This document shows, piece after piece, positions 1 through 10,553 of a stretch of 64,000 bases of DNA. A program made the translations under genes and the position numbers. Below the pieces are notes generated by a model. The model saw only the letters and a program-made list of their open reading frames with translations. It was not told where the DNA came from and did no database searches. Positions within the stretch are counted from its first letter, which is position 1; each line of letters opens with the position of its first letter. Source of the DNA: Bathymodiolus japonicus methanotrophic gill symbiont (lineage in GTDB: Bacteria > Pseudomonadota > Gammaproteobacteria > Methylococcales > Methylomonadaceae); the NCBI RefSeq assembly GCF_019721995.1, contig NZ_BLYC01000005.1, positions 1 to 64,000 on the forward strand. Reading direction: 5' to 3'.

Positions 1-95
1 TAAAATTCTCGTTTGATAACTGTTTAGACCAGGCAATGTGAGTCTGGCAAAAATTTTCCATTTTACCTTATCTAGCGCAATCTTTATAAATGAAA

Positions 96-1262
96 TTAAT
101 CATTACCAAACAAGTCACGCGTATAAACCTTATCCTCTATATCCTTAAGCTCATCCGCAAGACGATTGGCAACCACTACGTCTGCCTTGCGCTTAAACTC
201 GGCTAAATCATTAATCACTTTAGAATTAAAAAATTCATCCTCCTCAAATACCGGCTCATAAACGATCACGTCTATGCCCTTCGCTTTAATGCGCTTCATA
301 ATTCCCTGTACAGAAGAGGCGCGAAAATTATCCGAGCCACTTTTCATAATTAAGCGGTAAATACCCACGATCTTGGGATTACACTTAATAATTGAATCGG
401 CAATAAAGTCTTTGCGCTTGCTATTTGCATCCACAATTGAGCTTATCAAACTATTTGGAACATTTTGATAATTAGCCCTCAACTGCTTGGTATCTTTAGG
501 CAGGCAATAGCCACCATAGCCAAATGAAGGGTTGTTATAATGACTGCCAATACGCGGATCCAGCCCTACGCCCTGAATGATTTTCCGGGTATTCAGGCCA
601 TGCGTTTCAGCATAACTGTCTAACTCATTAAAATAAGCAACCCGCATTGCCAAATAAGTGTTGGAGAATAATTTAACCGCCTCGGCTTCAGTAGAGTCGG
701 CAAACAATACATCGATATCTTCTTTAAGCGCGCCTTCTACTAATAAACCCGCAAACTGCTCGGCTCGCTCAGATTGCTCGCCAACGATAATGCGCGAAGG
801 GTAAAGATTATCGTATAAAGCCCGCCCTTCTCTTAGGAATTCTGGTGAAAAAATAATATTATCACAGCCTAGCTGCTGTTTAATTTGAGCACAATACCCT
901 ACCGGAACCGTTGACTTAATCACCATTACCGCATCTGGATTTATCTGCATCACATCTTTAATCACTGATTCTACAGATTGAGTATTGAAATAATTGGTTT
1001 CAATATCATAATCTGTCGGCGTGGCAATAATTACAAAATCTGCATTTTTATAAGCAGCGTGTTTATCCAGAGTCGCGCTAAAATTAAGCGGTTTATTCTG
1101 CAAAAAATCGTCAATTTCAGTATCAACGATCGGTGACTTTTTCGCATTCAGTAAGTTAATTTTCTCGGGAATAATATCTACTGCAACAACTTCATGATTT
1201 TGTGCGAGTAGCATTGCGTTTGACAAGCCTACATACCCAGTTCCTGCAATGGCGATTTTCAT
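96..1262 (-). CDS. ugd: UDP-glucose 6-dehydrogenase
   Basis: Oxidises UDP-glucose to UDP-glucuronate with two NAD+ in the cytoplasm, giving precursor for capsule, exopolysaccharide or lipid A decoration. The 388-residue product has the length of the short enterobacterial Ugd type. It opens with a Rossmann glycine motif GTGYVG at residues 7-12, and the catalytic cysteine lies in the family motif [10 protein letters not shown] near residue 250. The C-terminal UDP-binding domain is complete. The start is the only sensible ATG before the Rossmann strand. The gene stands alone: an IS (1389-3260) begins about 125 bp upstream. Family assignment is firm; the polysaccharide it serves cannot be told from this window. 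Confidence 0.96.
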   Translation of the reverse strand: MKIAIAGTGYVGLSNAMLLAQNHEVVAVDIIPEKINLLNAKKSPIVDTEIDDFLQNKPLNFSATLDKHAAYKNADFVIIATPTDYDIETNYFNTQSVESVIKDVMQINPDAVMVIKSTVPVGYCAQIKQQLGCDNIIFSPEFLREGRALYDNLYPSRIIVGEQSERAEQFAGLLVEGALKEDIDVLFADSTEAEAVKLFSNTYLAMRVAYFNELDSYAETHGLNTRKIIQGVGLDPRIGSHYNNPSFGYGGYCLPKDTKQLRANYQNVPNSLISSIVDANSKRKDFIADSIIKCNPKIVGIYRLIMKSGSDNFRASSVQGIMKRIKAKGIDVIVYEPVFEEDEFFNSKVINDLAEFKRKADVVVANRLADELKDIEDKVYTRDLFGND

Positions 1263-1621
1263 TTTTTTATCCTGATTTTATTCACGCTAAGAGCATAGTC
1301 GAATGCGCTCTAATTATTTATAGCGCTTATTATATGAGCATCGTCTGGATAAATCACCTGATACAGCCAAACAAATTACTCTATCCATCATCAGTGTTCC
1401 CATTGAAAGAAGAAGTACCTAAACAAAGCAGCCTATAACCTACCTGAAGGTAGCACCACTCGAATATTTCCATCTTTTTGATTTTAATCACTTATAACAG
1501 CAAATAGACACTCTGTAGGCACCGTAAAAAAACAACAAATAATTTCAAATAAAGCTTGCAATTGCCGAAAGAATCTTTCTAAAAATTTCCGTTTTAATCA
1601 CCTCATAAACGGATATCACCC

Positions 1622-2841
1622 ATGCTTAAAGACCTACCGCTCTCTGAACATATTCACCAACACTGCAATGCAGGCGCGCCATGCTACCTCACGAAATTCC
1701 GGGACTCCTGTCGCCGTAATTCGTTCACCTACGCAGCGAATAGGAGATGCTCCAGCCGCCCTGCGTCCGCCACAGACTGAGTACAAAGCAGCTCAGTCAT
1801 GGCTACCACAAATGGCTCTACGGCTATTCGGGATAAAATTTTAGCCTCCCTCGCGCGCTATCGCGCACTTCGGATTGGCAAATTTCCCTGCGCCTTCTGG
1901 AGACTATCAGCCCGTCCGGGGCTGACAGCGAAAGTATGGAACGTGCCCTGTTAGTAGAGCGTCATCCTTTGTGGGCTCGTTCATGCCCAGAGTTGAAGGA
2001 TATCGACTTTATTCGCCTTGGGTTATTACGCTGTATCAGTGTAGTCGATAGTGGTCGCCATTTCCTCCAAACCAATGAACAGATTTATGGCCAGCTGCTT
2101 CCCCACTCAACGTATTTTAAATCACTGAAGTCGCATAGACGAACAAGTATGCTTGAGGCATTTGAACAGCAGGGCTATCATCTTCACGCTGAAACACTGC
2201 TATCGCAAGGCATTGATTATCTTAAAGCATTCCCGGAACTTGACGAATACACCATAGAAGCAGCGGATGGACATTTTATTGATCATGCCTGCCATACTGA
2301 AAAAAACAGCAAGGGGAAAGTTTATGCGGCCGGGGGGATTTACGCGTTGAATCTCAGAAGTGGGTTGCTCAGATTTCTTTGTCTGGTGACAAACGGAACT
2401 CAGAGGCATCAAGAAATACCTGTGTTACGAGATCATATTGAAAAGCAAAACAAGGGAAATAACAGCTCTCAGAAACATCTCTATGTCTACGATAAAGCCG
2501 TCACCGACTTTGTCTGGTGGGATCGGCAGAAACGACATGCTAATTACATGATTTCAATGCTAAAAGAAAATTCAATTGCGACTCTGGTTGAGTCTATCCC
2601 TTTTGACTCCCAGCATGAGATCAATACAGGAGTTGAAGCATACAGTGTGTACGAAAACAAGGGCATCAAATTTAACGTGGTGGATTACCGTGATCCAGAA
2701 ACCGGAAAACTTCACCGGTTTGTGACAACCTTGCCAATGACTATTAACCCTGGAACCATTGCCATGCTGTATTTCAAGCGATGGACGATTGAAAAGACAT
2801 TCAATAACACTAAAAGTAATTTCAAGGAAACTAAAGCTTGA
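1622..2841 (+). pseudogene. IS4-family transposase (ISa copy 1), disrupted
   Basis: The start ATG and first 16 codons lie at 1622-1670. The reading frame is then cut by an A-type element and resumes at 1931 (SMERALLVERHP...). It contains the DDE-type IS4 motif YFKRWTIEKTFNNTK near its end and is lost again at a second element at 2850. This copy lacks the 2-bp AT insertion that frameshifts copies 2 and 3, so it was probably the healthiest reading frame before the insertions. Confidence 0.85.
1671..1930 (+). repeat. CAGCG-element type A (260 bp)
   Basis: Begins CAGGCGCGCC and ends GGGCTGACAGCG. The empty site is seen in other ISa copies (caatg|aaagt), so insertion was exact with no target duplication. 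The 3' flank is AAAG. Internal hairpins include GACTGAG/CTCAGTC and CAGCCC/GGGCTG. Confidence 0.9.
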
Positions 2842-2849
2842 TCTTCCAA

Positions 2850-3109
2850 CGCTGTCAGCCCCGGACGGGCTGATAGTCTCCAGAAGGCGCAGGGAAATTT
2901 GCCAATCCGAAGTGCGCGATAGCGCGCGAGGGAGGCTAAAATTTTATCCCGAATAGCCGTAGAGCCATTTGTGGTAGCCATGACTGAGCTGCTTTGTGCT
3001 CAGTCTGTGGCGGACGCAGGGCGGCTGGAGCATCTCCTATTCGCTGCGTAGGTGAACGAATTACGGCGACAGGAGTCCCGGAATTTCGTGAGGTAGCATG
3101 GCGCGCCTG
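2850..3109 (-). repeat. CAGCG-element type A (260 bp)
   Basis: Inverted copy in ISa. Compared with the intact ISa sequence at 23460-23670, about 180 bp of transposase is missing at this site, so insertion was accompanied or followed by a deletion. The 3' flank, read on the minus strand, is TTGG. Confidence 0.88.
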
Positions 3110-3345
3110 TATTTTTCTAGGCAAGAATATCTCGTATCAGCTCGTATACCATTCGGGCAGTTCAAAACGCAATAATAACAGGAATGTCTTTACAGTGCTT
3201 TATGAACTCTCTTGTGGCAAAGTTAGTTTCACGGCCTCAATTGATAGGGGAACACTGATGCTATCCATAGCCATGTTATAATAGCCGTACCGATAAAACG
3301 ACTTTGCAAATCAATAAACGCGTATTCCTGCGCAAACAAGCTGCT

Positions 3346-3780
3346 ATGAAATTCTGGGAAACCAAAACATTATCAGAAATGACAACTGCCGAATGGGAAT
3401 CCCTATGTGATGGCTGCGCTAAATGTTGTCTAAATAAACTAGAGGATGAAGCCAGTGGGCAGATATATTTTACCAGTGTCGTCTGCGATTTAATCAACCT
3501 GGATACCTGTCGCTGCACCCGTTACTCAGAACGCACAACACGAGTGCCAGGCTGCATTGATTTAAAGCAGCATGACTTCTCTGAATACACCTGGCTCCCG
3601 GACACTTGCGCGTACCGCCTGCTAAGCGATGGCAAGCCGTTACCTAACTGGCACCCATTAATTTCAAGCACACCGGAAAGCGTTAAAGAAGCAGGTGTTT
3701 CTATTAGCAGCTACGCAATAAAAGAGTCCCAGGTTGATGACCTGGAAGAACATATTATTGAATGGCTGCCAATCGCATAA
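3346..3780 (+). CDS. ycgN: YcgN / UPF0260 family cysteine-cluster protein
   Basis: A 144-residue protein of the UPF0260 family, members of which carry an N-terminal CxxCxxCC cluster thought to bind zinc or iron-sulphur. Here the cluster is CDGCAKCC near residues 23-30, followed by further conserved cysteines (VVCDLINLDTCRC) and the family motif PDTCAYRL. The chosen ATG gives the usual MKFWETK start; a TTG 42 bp upstream is less likely. ISa copy 1 ends 85 bp upstream, and a TATAAT-like box lies around 3285, just inside host DNA. The function of the family is not established. Confidence 0.9.
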   Translation: MKFWETKTLSEMTTAEWESLCDGCAKCCLNKLEDEASGQIYFTSVVCDLINLDTCRCTRYSERTTRVPGCIDLKQHDFSEYTWLPDTCAYRLLSDGKPLPNWHPLISSTPESVKEAGVSISSYAIKESQVDDLEEHIIEWLPIA

Positions 3781-3891
3781 ACTTTTTGCTTATGCTATTC
3801 TTGTATTACATATTGAACAAGTGCTGCACTAGATCACTATTTAATTAATGCTCTCTGAATCTAAATAAACATCGAGTAATACGGCTATACG

Positions 3892-4752
3892 TTACATATA
3901 TTCCAGCACCAAACCCACAAAAATTGTAAAACCAAACCAGTTACTATTTAAAAAGGCTTTAAAGCAATCGGCCTTATCACGGCAAAAAATCAGTTTTTGC
4001 TGATAGATAAAAAAGCCACTGGCACAGAATAAGGCGACATAGTATATCCAGGATAGACCCTGCATACTGCCAACTAGTATCAATAATAGCAGGATGATTA
4101 TTTGTAATCCTGCCATGATTTCACGATCTTTATTGCCAAATAATATCGCTGTAGACTTAACCCCAATTTTCAGATCATCTTCTTTATCCACCATGGCGTA
4201 CATGGTGTCATAGACCAGCGCCCAGAGCACTACCGCCAGATACAGCACCCATGCAACTGCTGGAATCTCATTGCTTTGCGCGGCAAACGACATAGGTACC
4301 GCCCAGCCAAAGGCGATGCCAAGATAGGCCTGAGGCAGCTGGGTATAGCGCTTCATAAACGGATAACTCGCCGCCAGAAATGCGCCACCAAAAGACAGCA
4401 TGATAGTGTAAGGATTAAGCAATAACACCAATGTAAAGGCAGTTAAGCAAAGTAGCGCAAACACGACCAGCGCTTCTTTAGGCCTAACTTTACCGGCAGC
4501 AATCGGCCGTAATTTTGTGCGCTCTACATGTGGGTCAAAGTCCCGGTCAGCATAATCATTAATCACACAGCCTGCGGCACGCATTAATACCACACCGCAG
4601 CAAATAACTGTCAATACCAGCATATCCGGCTGACCTGAACTTGCTATCCATAGCGCCCATAAAGCAGGCCATAATAAAATCAATATCCCAATCGGCTTAT
4701 CAAAGCGCGCTAATATCCAGTATTGTTGCGCCCTGTCGATGATTTTTTCCAT
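3892..4752 (-). CDS. ubiA: 4-hydroxybenzoate octaprenyltransferase
   Basis: Inner-membrane prenyltransferase of ubiquinone synthesis, joining a polyprenyl chain to 4-hydroxybenzoate. The 286-residue product has about eight membrane segments and both Asp-rich Mg-diphosphate motifs: NDYADRDFD in the first half and DTMYAMVDKEDD in the second. The following RPIAAGKV is typical of bacterial UbiA. The start at 4752 (MEKIIDRAQQYW) matches the family better than the ATG 33 bp upstream, which adds a poorly conserved leader. It is convergent with ycgN. Confidence 0.95.
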   Translation of the reverse strand: MEKIIDRAQQYWILARFDKPIGILILLWPALWALWIASSGQPDMLVLTVICCGVVLMRAAGCVINDYADRDFDPHVERTKLRPIAAGKVRPKEALVVFALLCLTAFTLVLLLNPYTIMLSFGGAFLAASYPFMKRYTQLPQAYLGIAFGWAVPMSFAAQSNEIPAVAWVLYLAVVLWALVYDTMYAMVDKEDDLKIGVKSTAILFGNKDREIMAGLQIIILLLLILVGSMQGLSWIYYVALFCASGFFIYQQKLIFCRDKADCFKAFLNSNWFGFTIFVGLVLEYM

Positions 4753-4930
4753 ATTCACAGCAATATCTATTCTTAATAAATTCAATTACTTAACCATATT
4801 AACCTAATAAATTACATTAAATTTTAATAAACTATTTGGGAAGTCAATTAAAGTGTACTATTATTAATTTTAACCTTTATATTTTATAAGCTTATCACAA
4901 CTATTTAATGTGAAATTTCTACCTTAACAA

Positions 4931-5210
4931 CAGGCGCGCCATGCTACCTCACGAAATTCCGGGACTCCTGTCGCCATAATTCGTTCACCTACGCAGCGGA
5001 TGGGAGATGCCCTGAATGCCCTGCGTCCGCAACGACTACGCACAAAAGCCGCTTCGTCATTACTACCTCACTGGCTGGACGGCTATTCGGAATGCAATTC
5101 TTGCTCCTCTCGCGTGCTGCTAGCACACGTCGAATCAGCGAATTGCCCTGTCGCCTATCAGGGACTAAAAATCACCACTTCGCTAAGCTCCGTTTCCATG
5201 ATTTTCAGCG
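4931..5210 (+). repeat. CAGCG-element type B (280 bp)
   Basis: Begins CAGGCGCGCC and ends ATGATTTTCAGCG. The 3' flank is AATG, whose ATG is the apparent start codon of the small gene at 5212. The 5' flank is ...TTAACAA; there is no target duplication. Confidence 0.9.
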
Positions 5211-5211
5211 A

Positions 5212-5454
5212 ATGCACTCAGGCGACACAATTATCTTAAAAGATAATGCTGTCTATGCTGCTAAACAAGAAAATATCAAGTCATCGCTGACCAAGAGGGC
5301 TCTTGCCCACCTCAACCTGTGCGTTAGCAAAACCGATTTATCACTACGCAACATCTCAAACCGTGAACTAATCCGCGGCGTAGCCATTATTGATAGTGCA
5401 GACGAATATCAAGAATATCTTGCCCAAAACATTGCCATGCGATCGTGTAATTAA
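5212..5454 (+). CDS. Hypothetical 80-residue protein, 5' region cut by element B
   Basis: An 80-codon frame (MHSGDTIILKDNAV...) ending at a TAA. I do not recognise the family. The sequence is soluble-looking, has no signal peptide or membrane segment, and contains one internal cysteine (LNLCVSK). A type B element abuts the start codon exactly, so any original promoter and ribosome-binding site are now 280 bp away. The gene may equally be the tail of a longer frame that began upstream of the element, but the region 4800-4930 shows stops. It could be a relic. Confidence 0.45.
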   Translation: MHSGDTIILKDNAVYAAKQENIKSSLTKRALAHLNLCVSKTDLSLRNISNRELIRGVAIIDSADEYQEYLAQNIAMRSCN

Positions 5455-5486
5455 TCTAAAGCCTGATGAGAATGACCGTGTCAGAG

Positions 5487-6476
5487 TTATTTTGTTCTCA
5501 ATAAAGCAATCAGCTTTTCTATAAAGTTACTATCCACTGTTGCCTTTACTGGGACATACCAGTGTTGTGCAGATGCAAATGAGCGGCACTTAACAGCATC
5601 CTTTTCGGTCATAAAAATAGCTTGTGCTGATTTAAAGCTAATATCTTTTGCGGCAAATGCATAGTGGTCTGGAAAAGCATGCGTTTGGCACTTGCCCCCC
5701 TGCTTTTCCAGTAAATCAAAAAAGCGCTCCGGATTACCAATACCCGCAATAGCATGACACTTCATCGCGCTAAATTCAGCCAGGGGTTTACGCTCCTGAG
5801 TTTTCAGATTAATGGCATCCATCCCGTCTAATTGCATCAGAATTTCATTTTCTTCCGGCTCGCAGCCATTGCATACAACAAAATCAACTTCCTGAGTGCG
5901 CTCCTGAGGTTCGCGTAAAGGTCCCGAGGGTAAGCAAAAGTTATTACCAAAGCGGCGCACGCCATCAATTACAATGATTTCTATATCTCTATGCAATGCA
6001 TAATGCTGCAGGCCATCATCGGAAATAATCACATCTATCGCACCCTCTTCCAGTAATAAGCTGGCTGAGTCTGCTCGAACAGGTCCTACTGCTACCGGGC
6101 AATCTGCCTGCTGAGCAATCAACAAGGGTTCATCGCCAATAAGTGCGGCATCACTCTCTGCGGTGACTCTAAGCGGCCAGGTTTCAGATTTCCCGCCATA
6201 GCCACGACTAATCACTCCAGGCTTAAATCCCGCCGCCTTTAACTTTTCAACCAGATATATGACCAGCGGTGTCTTGCCCGTGCCCCCCAGGGTAATATTG
6301 CCCACAATAATAACGGGTACTGGCAGTTTTTCTACCGACTTATAGCCTTTTTTATACATCCAGCGCCGGAACTTTGCCACATCTGTAAATATAAAAGAAA
6401 AAGGCATAAGCCAGGTGCCAATAAAATGATCTTTATACCAGACTTCATTGACAAATTTAGCAATTAATTCCTTCAT
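5487..6476 (-). CDS. lpxK: Tetraacyldisaccharide 4'-kinase
   Basis: Phosphorylates the 4' position of the lipid A disaccharide at the inner face of the cytoplasmic membrane. The 329-residue product has a Walker A loop GNITLGGTGKTP near residues 55-66 and the LpxK motifs SRGYGGKS, GDEP and SDDGLQHYAL. The start at 6476 (MKELIAKFVNEVWY) is preferred to an upstream ATG that adds 13 unusual residues. An ABC transporter gene (msbA), often next to lpxK, is absent; instead a dead IS4-type element lies immediately upstream. Confidence 0.95.
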   Translation of the reverse strand: MKELIAKFVNEVWYKDHFIGTWLMPFSFIFTDVAKFRRWMYKKGYKSVEKLPVPVIIVGNITLGGTGKTPLVIYLVEKLKAAGFKPGVISRGYGGKSETWPLRVTAESDAALIGDEPLLIAQQADCPVAVGPVRADSASLLLEEGAIDVIISDDGLQHYALHRDIEIIVIDGVRRFGNNFCLPSGPLREPQERTQEVDFVVCNGCEPEENEILMQLDGMDAINLKTQERKPLAEFSAMKCHAIAGIGNPERFFDLLEKQGGKCQTHAFPDHYAFAAKDISFKSAQAIFMTEKDAVKCRSFASAQHWYVPVKATVDSNFIEKLIALLRTK

Positions 6477-7525
6477 ATTATTCCTGCTGAAGTTTCTTAG
6501 AAATTCATCAAGCAACCATTCGCAATAAAACGGCTACCACCGAATTTACAGAGGAGCTGCTGTATTTGGGGCAAACCCTTTCAAAATCCGGATCCAAAGC
6601 CGCTTCGGCAATGATGCGGCGGATATCTGAAAAGGCGAAACTGGCTCGCCCCTTCACTTTGTGCCGACGTTCCGGATCGGTTTTTAAACGATCCGGAACG
6701 TCAGCGTTGTTGCCATCATACAGAAGTTCAAATGGTTGGTCACTGCCTGCGCATTTCGACACTGACTTTTCTGACTCCCTATGTCTTGCTTGAGCTCTTT
6801 GAACCCGGATTCGATTTTCCATCGCGCACCATAATACTCAATAATCTGTGTGACGGATAAACTTAGATCGGTCGTAAACAAAGCAATCCACTGTGTGCGA
6901 CGAAACACCCAGACAACCTGAACGGGTCGTTTCAATGTTTTCAGCATGACAACGCGACTATAAGCCCTGACTTCACGCTGTTTTCCATAGAGATTCACGG
7001 CATACGATCAGGCCTTTTGTTGTACTGTTTTTGCCATGTCTGTGGCTGACCCTAGACGCTGCCCGTACTTTTTATTCCGCCCCCTTTGCTTGGGTTTTCT
7101 TTTTTCTGGACGATCGTACAGTACATTATTGCACCTTAACCTAGAGAGAATATTAAACCGGCTTCCGATAGCTTTGTAAACAGGCTTCCATAGGCCATTG
7201 TTGCCAAACCAGCTATCAGTGACTGTCAATATCGGAGCGGTGGAAAAATGTTCTGCAATTGCAATCAGCATTTGAGCCGCCTGAGCCATCTTGGTCTGGA
7301 AAGGAACGACATCACCTCTTATCGTGGCGGTTTCTTTTTTGCCTGAATTGTTTTTAAGGGGAGATAAAATCGGAAATCTAAAAATAAGCACGCCCAGCGA
7401 CCTTTGACCTGTTTCAGCAACCCTACCGATACAATATTTTGTGCCCATGGATATTTGCTTTGATTCGATTTGGCCGCGTGGTCAAAAATGGCTTCACAGC
7501 CGATGACGTAAAAGGAACGATAATG

Positions 7526-8379
7526 GGTAGTGGGTTAAATCTGTGTTTTTGCATGAATATCCCTGCCAAATTCCACCTTATTTATTAACAGACCAATCAC
7601 AATATCATGCATTTTCTCTAACTTAGAGAAGCAGATTGTTCGACGAGTTAATCGTTTTATCCATGCTCTAAAATTCAAGTTTTTACGTTCAATTTTTTGG
7701 GTGTTTTTCTTACCTATTTCATGTTTCTCAGCATCGAGATGACGTTCATAAGCGCCCCAGTCATCGGTGTAATAACGACTGATATTTAAAGGCAAAAGTA
7801 ACGCTTTTAATTCTTTGAAAACAATGTCCTTACGCTTGCCAAAAACATAAGCGAGTACCGTGTTGGTTTTATGATCAACAGCATGCCATAGCCAGCGTTG
7901 ATTGCTTTTATTTCCTACAAAAGACCACTGTTCATCCATTTCGGCTTCATCACAGCAGACCTGTTCTAGTCTGACTTCCAATGGTTTCCCTTGATCAAAG
8001 GTCTGAAAAAGAGGGTTCACTTGAACAAGACTGTTTTCTTTGTTTTTTAAAGTACGAGTCACCGTATTTTTATTGATTTTAAGAACCCTAGCCGTGTCTC
8101 GAGTGCCACTACTATTGATAGCCATTTCGACAACGTGTTCTTTGGTTCCAAATTCACATGCTTTATAACAATATTCCAACATGAAGGTGTTGGTTGAGCA
8201 AGCTGTGGTCTGGCAACGATATCGCTGCACACCACGATCGCTACTACCTGATTTCATCAGGTTGGAATTAGTACAGTTAGGGCAGGTGATTTCTTGATAA
8301 TATTTCATGAGGGAATTATGCAATAAATCACTTTCTTATTCTATTGCTCTCATGCTAAACACAGGTTTAACCCACTACC
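7526..8379 (-). mobile_element. IS1-family insertion sequence
   Basis: The terminal inverted repeats begin GGTAGTGGGTTAAA and are flanked by the 8-bp direct repeat CGATAATG (7518-7525 and 8380-8387). The element is 854 bp and inserted in the dead IS4-type transposase; removing it and one repeat rejoins that sequence exactly. Apart from the RAYT gene it carries the only intact transposase frame in the window. Confidence 0.93.
7535..8323 (-). CDS. IS1-family transposase, single-frame InsAB
   Basis: A DDE transposase of the IS1 family that reads as one 262-residue frame rather than the frameshifted InsA/InsB pair of classical IS1. It has an N-terminal zinc-binding motif CPNC...C, a helix-turn-helix region (GTRDTARVLKINKNTVTR) and the IS1 catalytic region: DEAEMDEQWSFVGNKSNQRW, YYTDDWGAYERHL and NTQKIERKNLNFR. 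A second ATG five codons in (8308) is an alternative start. No lesion is visible, so it may be active. Confidence 0.93.
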   Translation of the reverse strand: MHNSLMKYYQEITCPNCTNSNLMKSGSSDRGVQRYRCQTTACSTNTFMLEYCYKACEFGTKEHVVEMAINSSGTRDTARVLKINKNTVTRTLKNKENSLVQVNPLFQTFDQGKPLEVRLEQVCCDEAEMDEQWSFVGNKSNQRWLWHAVDHKTNTVLAYVFGKRKDIVFKELKALLLPLNISRYYTDDWGAYERHLDAEKHEIGKKNTQKIERKNLNFRAWIKRLTRRTICFSKLEKMHDIVIGLLINKVEFGRDIHAKTQI

Positions 8380-8489
8380 CGATAATGGACAGGATCGTGT
8401 AAACGAACAGAGAGGCTCGTTCGCGGCCTAAAGTGGTTTCGGAAAAATGATCTTGAAGCGGAAGTAAAGTATCGCGTAAAATGAACATG

Positions 8490-8561
8490 AATGAGGCCGG
8501 TTTGTTTGTATAATCAATGTGTTAGAAACTTTCATTATACACTAAAAATAGGCCTCATTCA
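8490..8561. repeat. Inverted repeat GAATGAGGCC / GGCCTCATTC
   Basis: Two 10-bp arms about 50 bp apart directly upstream of the dead IS4-type transposase start. They may be one end of that element or a hairpin. The following 8562-8690 contains only a decayed reading frame (ETLDITNINGIPLTKSLEF on the minus strand) that I cannot assign. Confidence 0.45.
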
Positions 8562-8691
8562 CGATTAACCTGTTGTTTTTAAAAAGAATTCAAGGCTTTT
8601 AGTCAACGGAATGCCATTAATATTAGTAATATCTAATGTTTCAGAAAAATAAGCATTAGCTGATATTCTTATGCTTTAAAAACCAGGAAAC

Positions 8692-8722
8692 TTCAGATAT
8701 AAAATATATCTGAGATTTTTTG
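8692..8722 (+). terminator. Terminator-like hairpin
   Basis: TCAGATATA followed after a few A/T bases by its complement TATATCTGA, then GATTTTTT. The stem is AT-rich, so this is a weak call; it lies just before the target duplication of ISb copy 1. Confidence 0.35.
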
Positions 8723-8728
8723 CTTAAA

Positions 8729-10553
8729 CTCGATGTTCAAGTTTTTGATATTGAGAAGGTAAAATCAGGTATTCTGAGGTTGTTGTAATTTTATCGGTGT
8801 AAGCCCATGTTAATGAATGCCCCAGCCACCTTTATCCAAAGCTATATTGACGATTTAAATGATGCGCTCAATCAGCTAAAACCCGGAGCCGCTTTGACAC
8901 GGATTCAAGCCGCTTGGTTGGGCACTTGTTTAACGGGCATACTGCTAATGAACTCTGTTTGCTGGGCTAAGTTTGAGCGAGCAAGCCTTGGAGATTGCAA
9001 AGTAGCCGCATTATCCTGGGTGTTTCGTAAAGCAAGTATACCCTGGGACTGGTTGCTACGGGTGAGTGTGGTCTTAATTTTAAAACGTTATGGCATTACT
9101 GAAGGTGTGTTGGCCTTTGATGAATCAGACCGAGCACGATCTAAGTCTACAAAACGTATTTATTCGGGGAGTCGCTATTTTTGCGAAAGCTTGTTTTGGG
9201 CATCCCAGCCCAAGCAAGCAGCAAAAACTTAACGCGACCACTTATGCCTCCGGCGGCCCCGATTCGTCCTCGTCACCTTGTCCCGACCCAACAAGGGGTC
9301 GGAACATAGGCTCCAAATGACTTGACGCCGTGTCGGATGGCCTTTTATTTTGTCTCCACCTTCGCTAACGCTCAGACTCCGACAAAACAACGGCCCTACG
9401 GCTATCGCGGACTAAAAATCTTCACTTCGCTAAAGCTCCGTTTCCAGGATTTTCAGCGAAGGTTTACAAGCAGAAACACAAAGGCTCCGACGGGTATGTT
9501 AATGGACAAACGATAGTATTATTGCTGCTAGTTACCTCATCCATTACAGTGCCTGTCGGTTTTTTCTTTTATATGCCGGATCCAGCCTTAAAGCAGTGGG
9601 ATAAAGAAGATAAACGGTTGAAAAAGAGCGGTATAGCAAAAAAAGATCGGCCTATTAAGCCTGAACGTGACAGTGCCTACCCGACCAAAACAGAGATTGC
9701 ATTAGGCTTATTAAAAGAGTTTAAAGTTGCGCATAGCCTGATTAAAATTAAAGGCGTACTGGCTGATGCGCTTTATGGTGAAAAAGCCTTTATGGACGAA
9801 GCCGCTAAAGAATCTGGAGGCTCGCAGGTGATTAGCCAATTACGTAAAAACCAAAATATTGAATATAGAGGTAGAATAAGGTCAGTCGAGAGCTACTTTA
9901 ATTCGATTAACAAAGGCATTGATCAGATAATACGTGTACGTGGCGGCAAAGAGATTAAAGTGACTGTCAGCAGTGCACGATTAAAGGTGAGTTCTCACAG
10001 TAAAAAACGCTTTGTCATTGCCTTAAAATATGACGGTGAAAACGACTATCGCTATTTAGTGGCGACAGACCTGACTTGGCGCACACAAGATATTATTCAA
10101 GCCTATACGTTGAGATGGCTGATTGAGGTTTTCTTTGAGGACTGGAAGCTTTATGAAGGATGGGGGCGTGAGGCCAAACAATTAGATGAAGAGGGATCAA
10201 GCCGTGGCCTGATTCTGAGTCTTTTGTTTGACCATTGCCTTCTCCTTCACCCAGAGCAAATAGCCCGCATTGAAAGCAAACTACCTGCGTATACCCTAGG
10301 AAGCTTACAGCGCAAGTCTCAAATGGATGTACTGCTTGAGTTCATCACGTCATTGCTAGAGTTTCCAGATCCTGGTGATAAGCTGAAAGAGTTAGGTGAA
10401 TTAATAAAGGATGTGTTTCAACTGATGCCATCAGGAAAACATATGATTGGCAGAGATTTAGGGCGCTTAGGGCCAACAGCATCATTAAAGTATTGTTCTG
10501 CTGGGGAAGGTAAGAGTTTGATGGCAATGGGATGGAAAAACTTGAACATCGAG
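8729..10553 (+). mobile_element. ISb copy 1: IS4-like insertion sequence, dead
   Basis: The ends are perfect inverted repeats CTCGATGTTCAAGTTTTT / AAAAACTTGAACATCGAG, flanked by the 5-bp duplication TTAAA (8724-8728 and 10554-10558). The transposase has the IS4-type motif YTLRWLIEVFFEDWK. A type C element (9164-9458) interrupts it, and the 3' end of the gene has lost a T relative to other copies, so its stop is missed. Native size is about 1530 bp. Confidence 0.9.

Larger units (their letters stand above)
1389..3260 (+). mobile_element. ISa copy 1: IS4-family insertion sequence, dead
   Basis: The ends read CATCAGTGTTCCC at the left and GGGAACACTGATG at the right, flanked by the 8-bp direct repeat CTATCCAT (1381-1388 and 3261-3268). 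The transposase carries the IS4 signature Y-x2-R-x3-E-x6-K (YFKRWTIEKTFNNTK). Two A-type elements (1671-1930 and 2850-3109, opposite orientation) interrupt it, and the second replaces about 180 bp of transposase sequence seen in the copy at 21682-24362. A native copy is about 1535 bp. The IS sits between ugd and ycgN, only about 85 bp from the ycgN start. Confidence 0.9.
6508..8488 (-). pseudogene. IS4-type transposase relic (distinct from ISa and ISb)
   Basis: The frame starts at 8488 (MFILRDTLLPLQDHF...), is interrupted by IS1 at 7526-8379, and continues with a frameshift into GTKYCIGRVAETGQ. It meets an in-frame TGA near 7008, then has the IS4 motif YYGARWKIESGFKELK (about 6830-6790) and another frameshift near 6780 before ending by 6508. 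At least three lesions make it inactive. An inverted repeat GAATGAGGCC/GGCCTCATTC (8490-8561) lies just upstream of the start and may be its end or its promoter region. Confidence 0.8.

Noticed and set aside
1369-3290. ISa insertion splitting a -35/-10 pair of ycgN (TTACTC and TATAAT)
   Set aside because: The TTACTC box is a poor match to a sigma-70 -35 element, so the claim is too weak to make.
8600-8690. Minus-strand frame ETLDITNINGIPLTKSLEF
   Set aside because: It has upstream stops, is very short and belongs to no family I recognise; probably debris.
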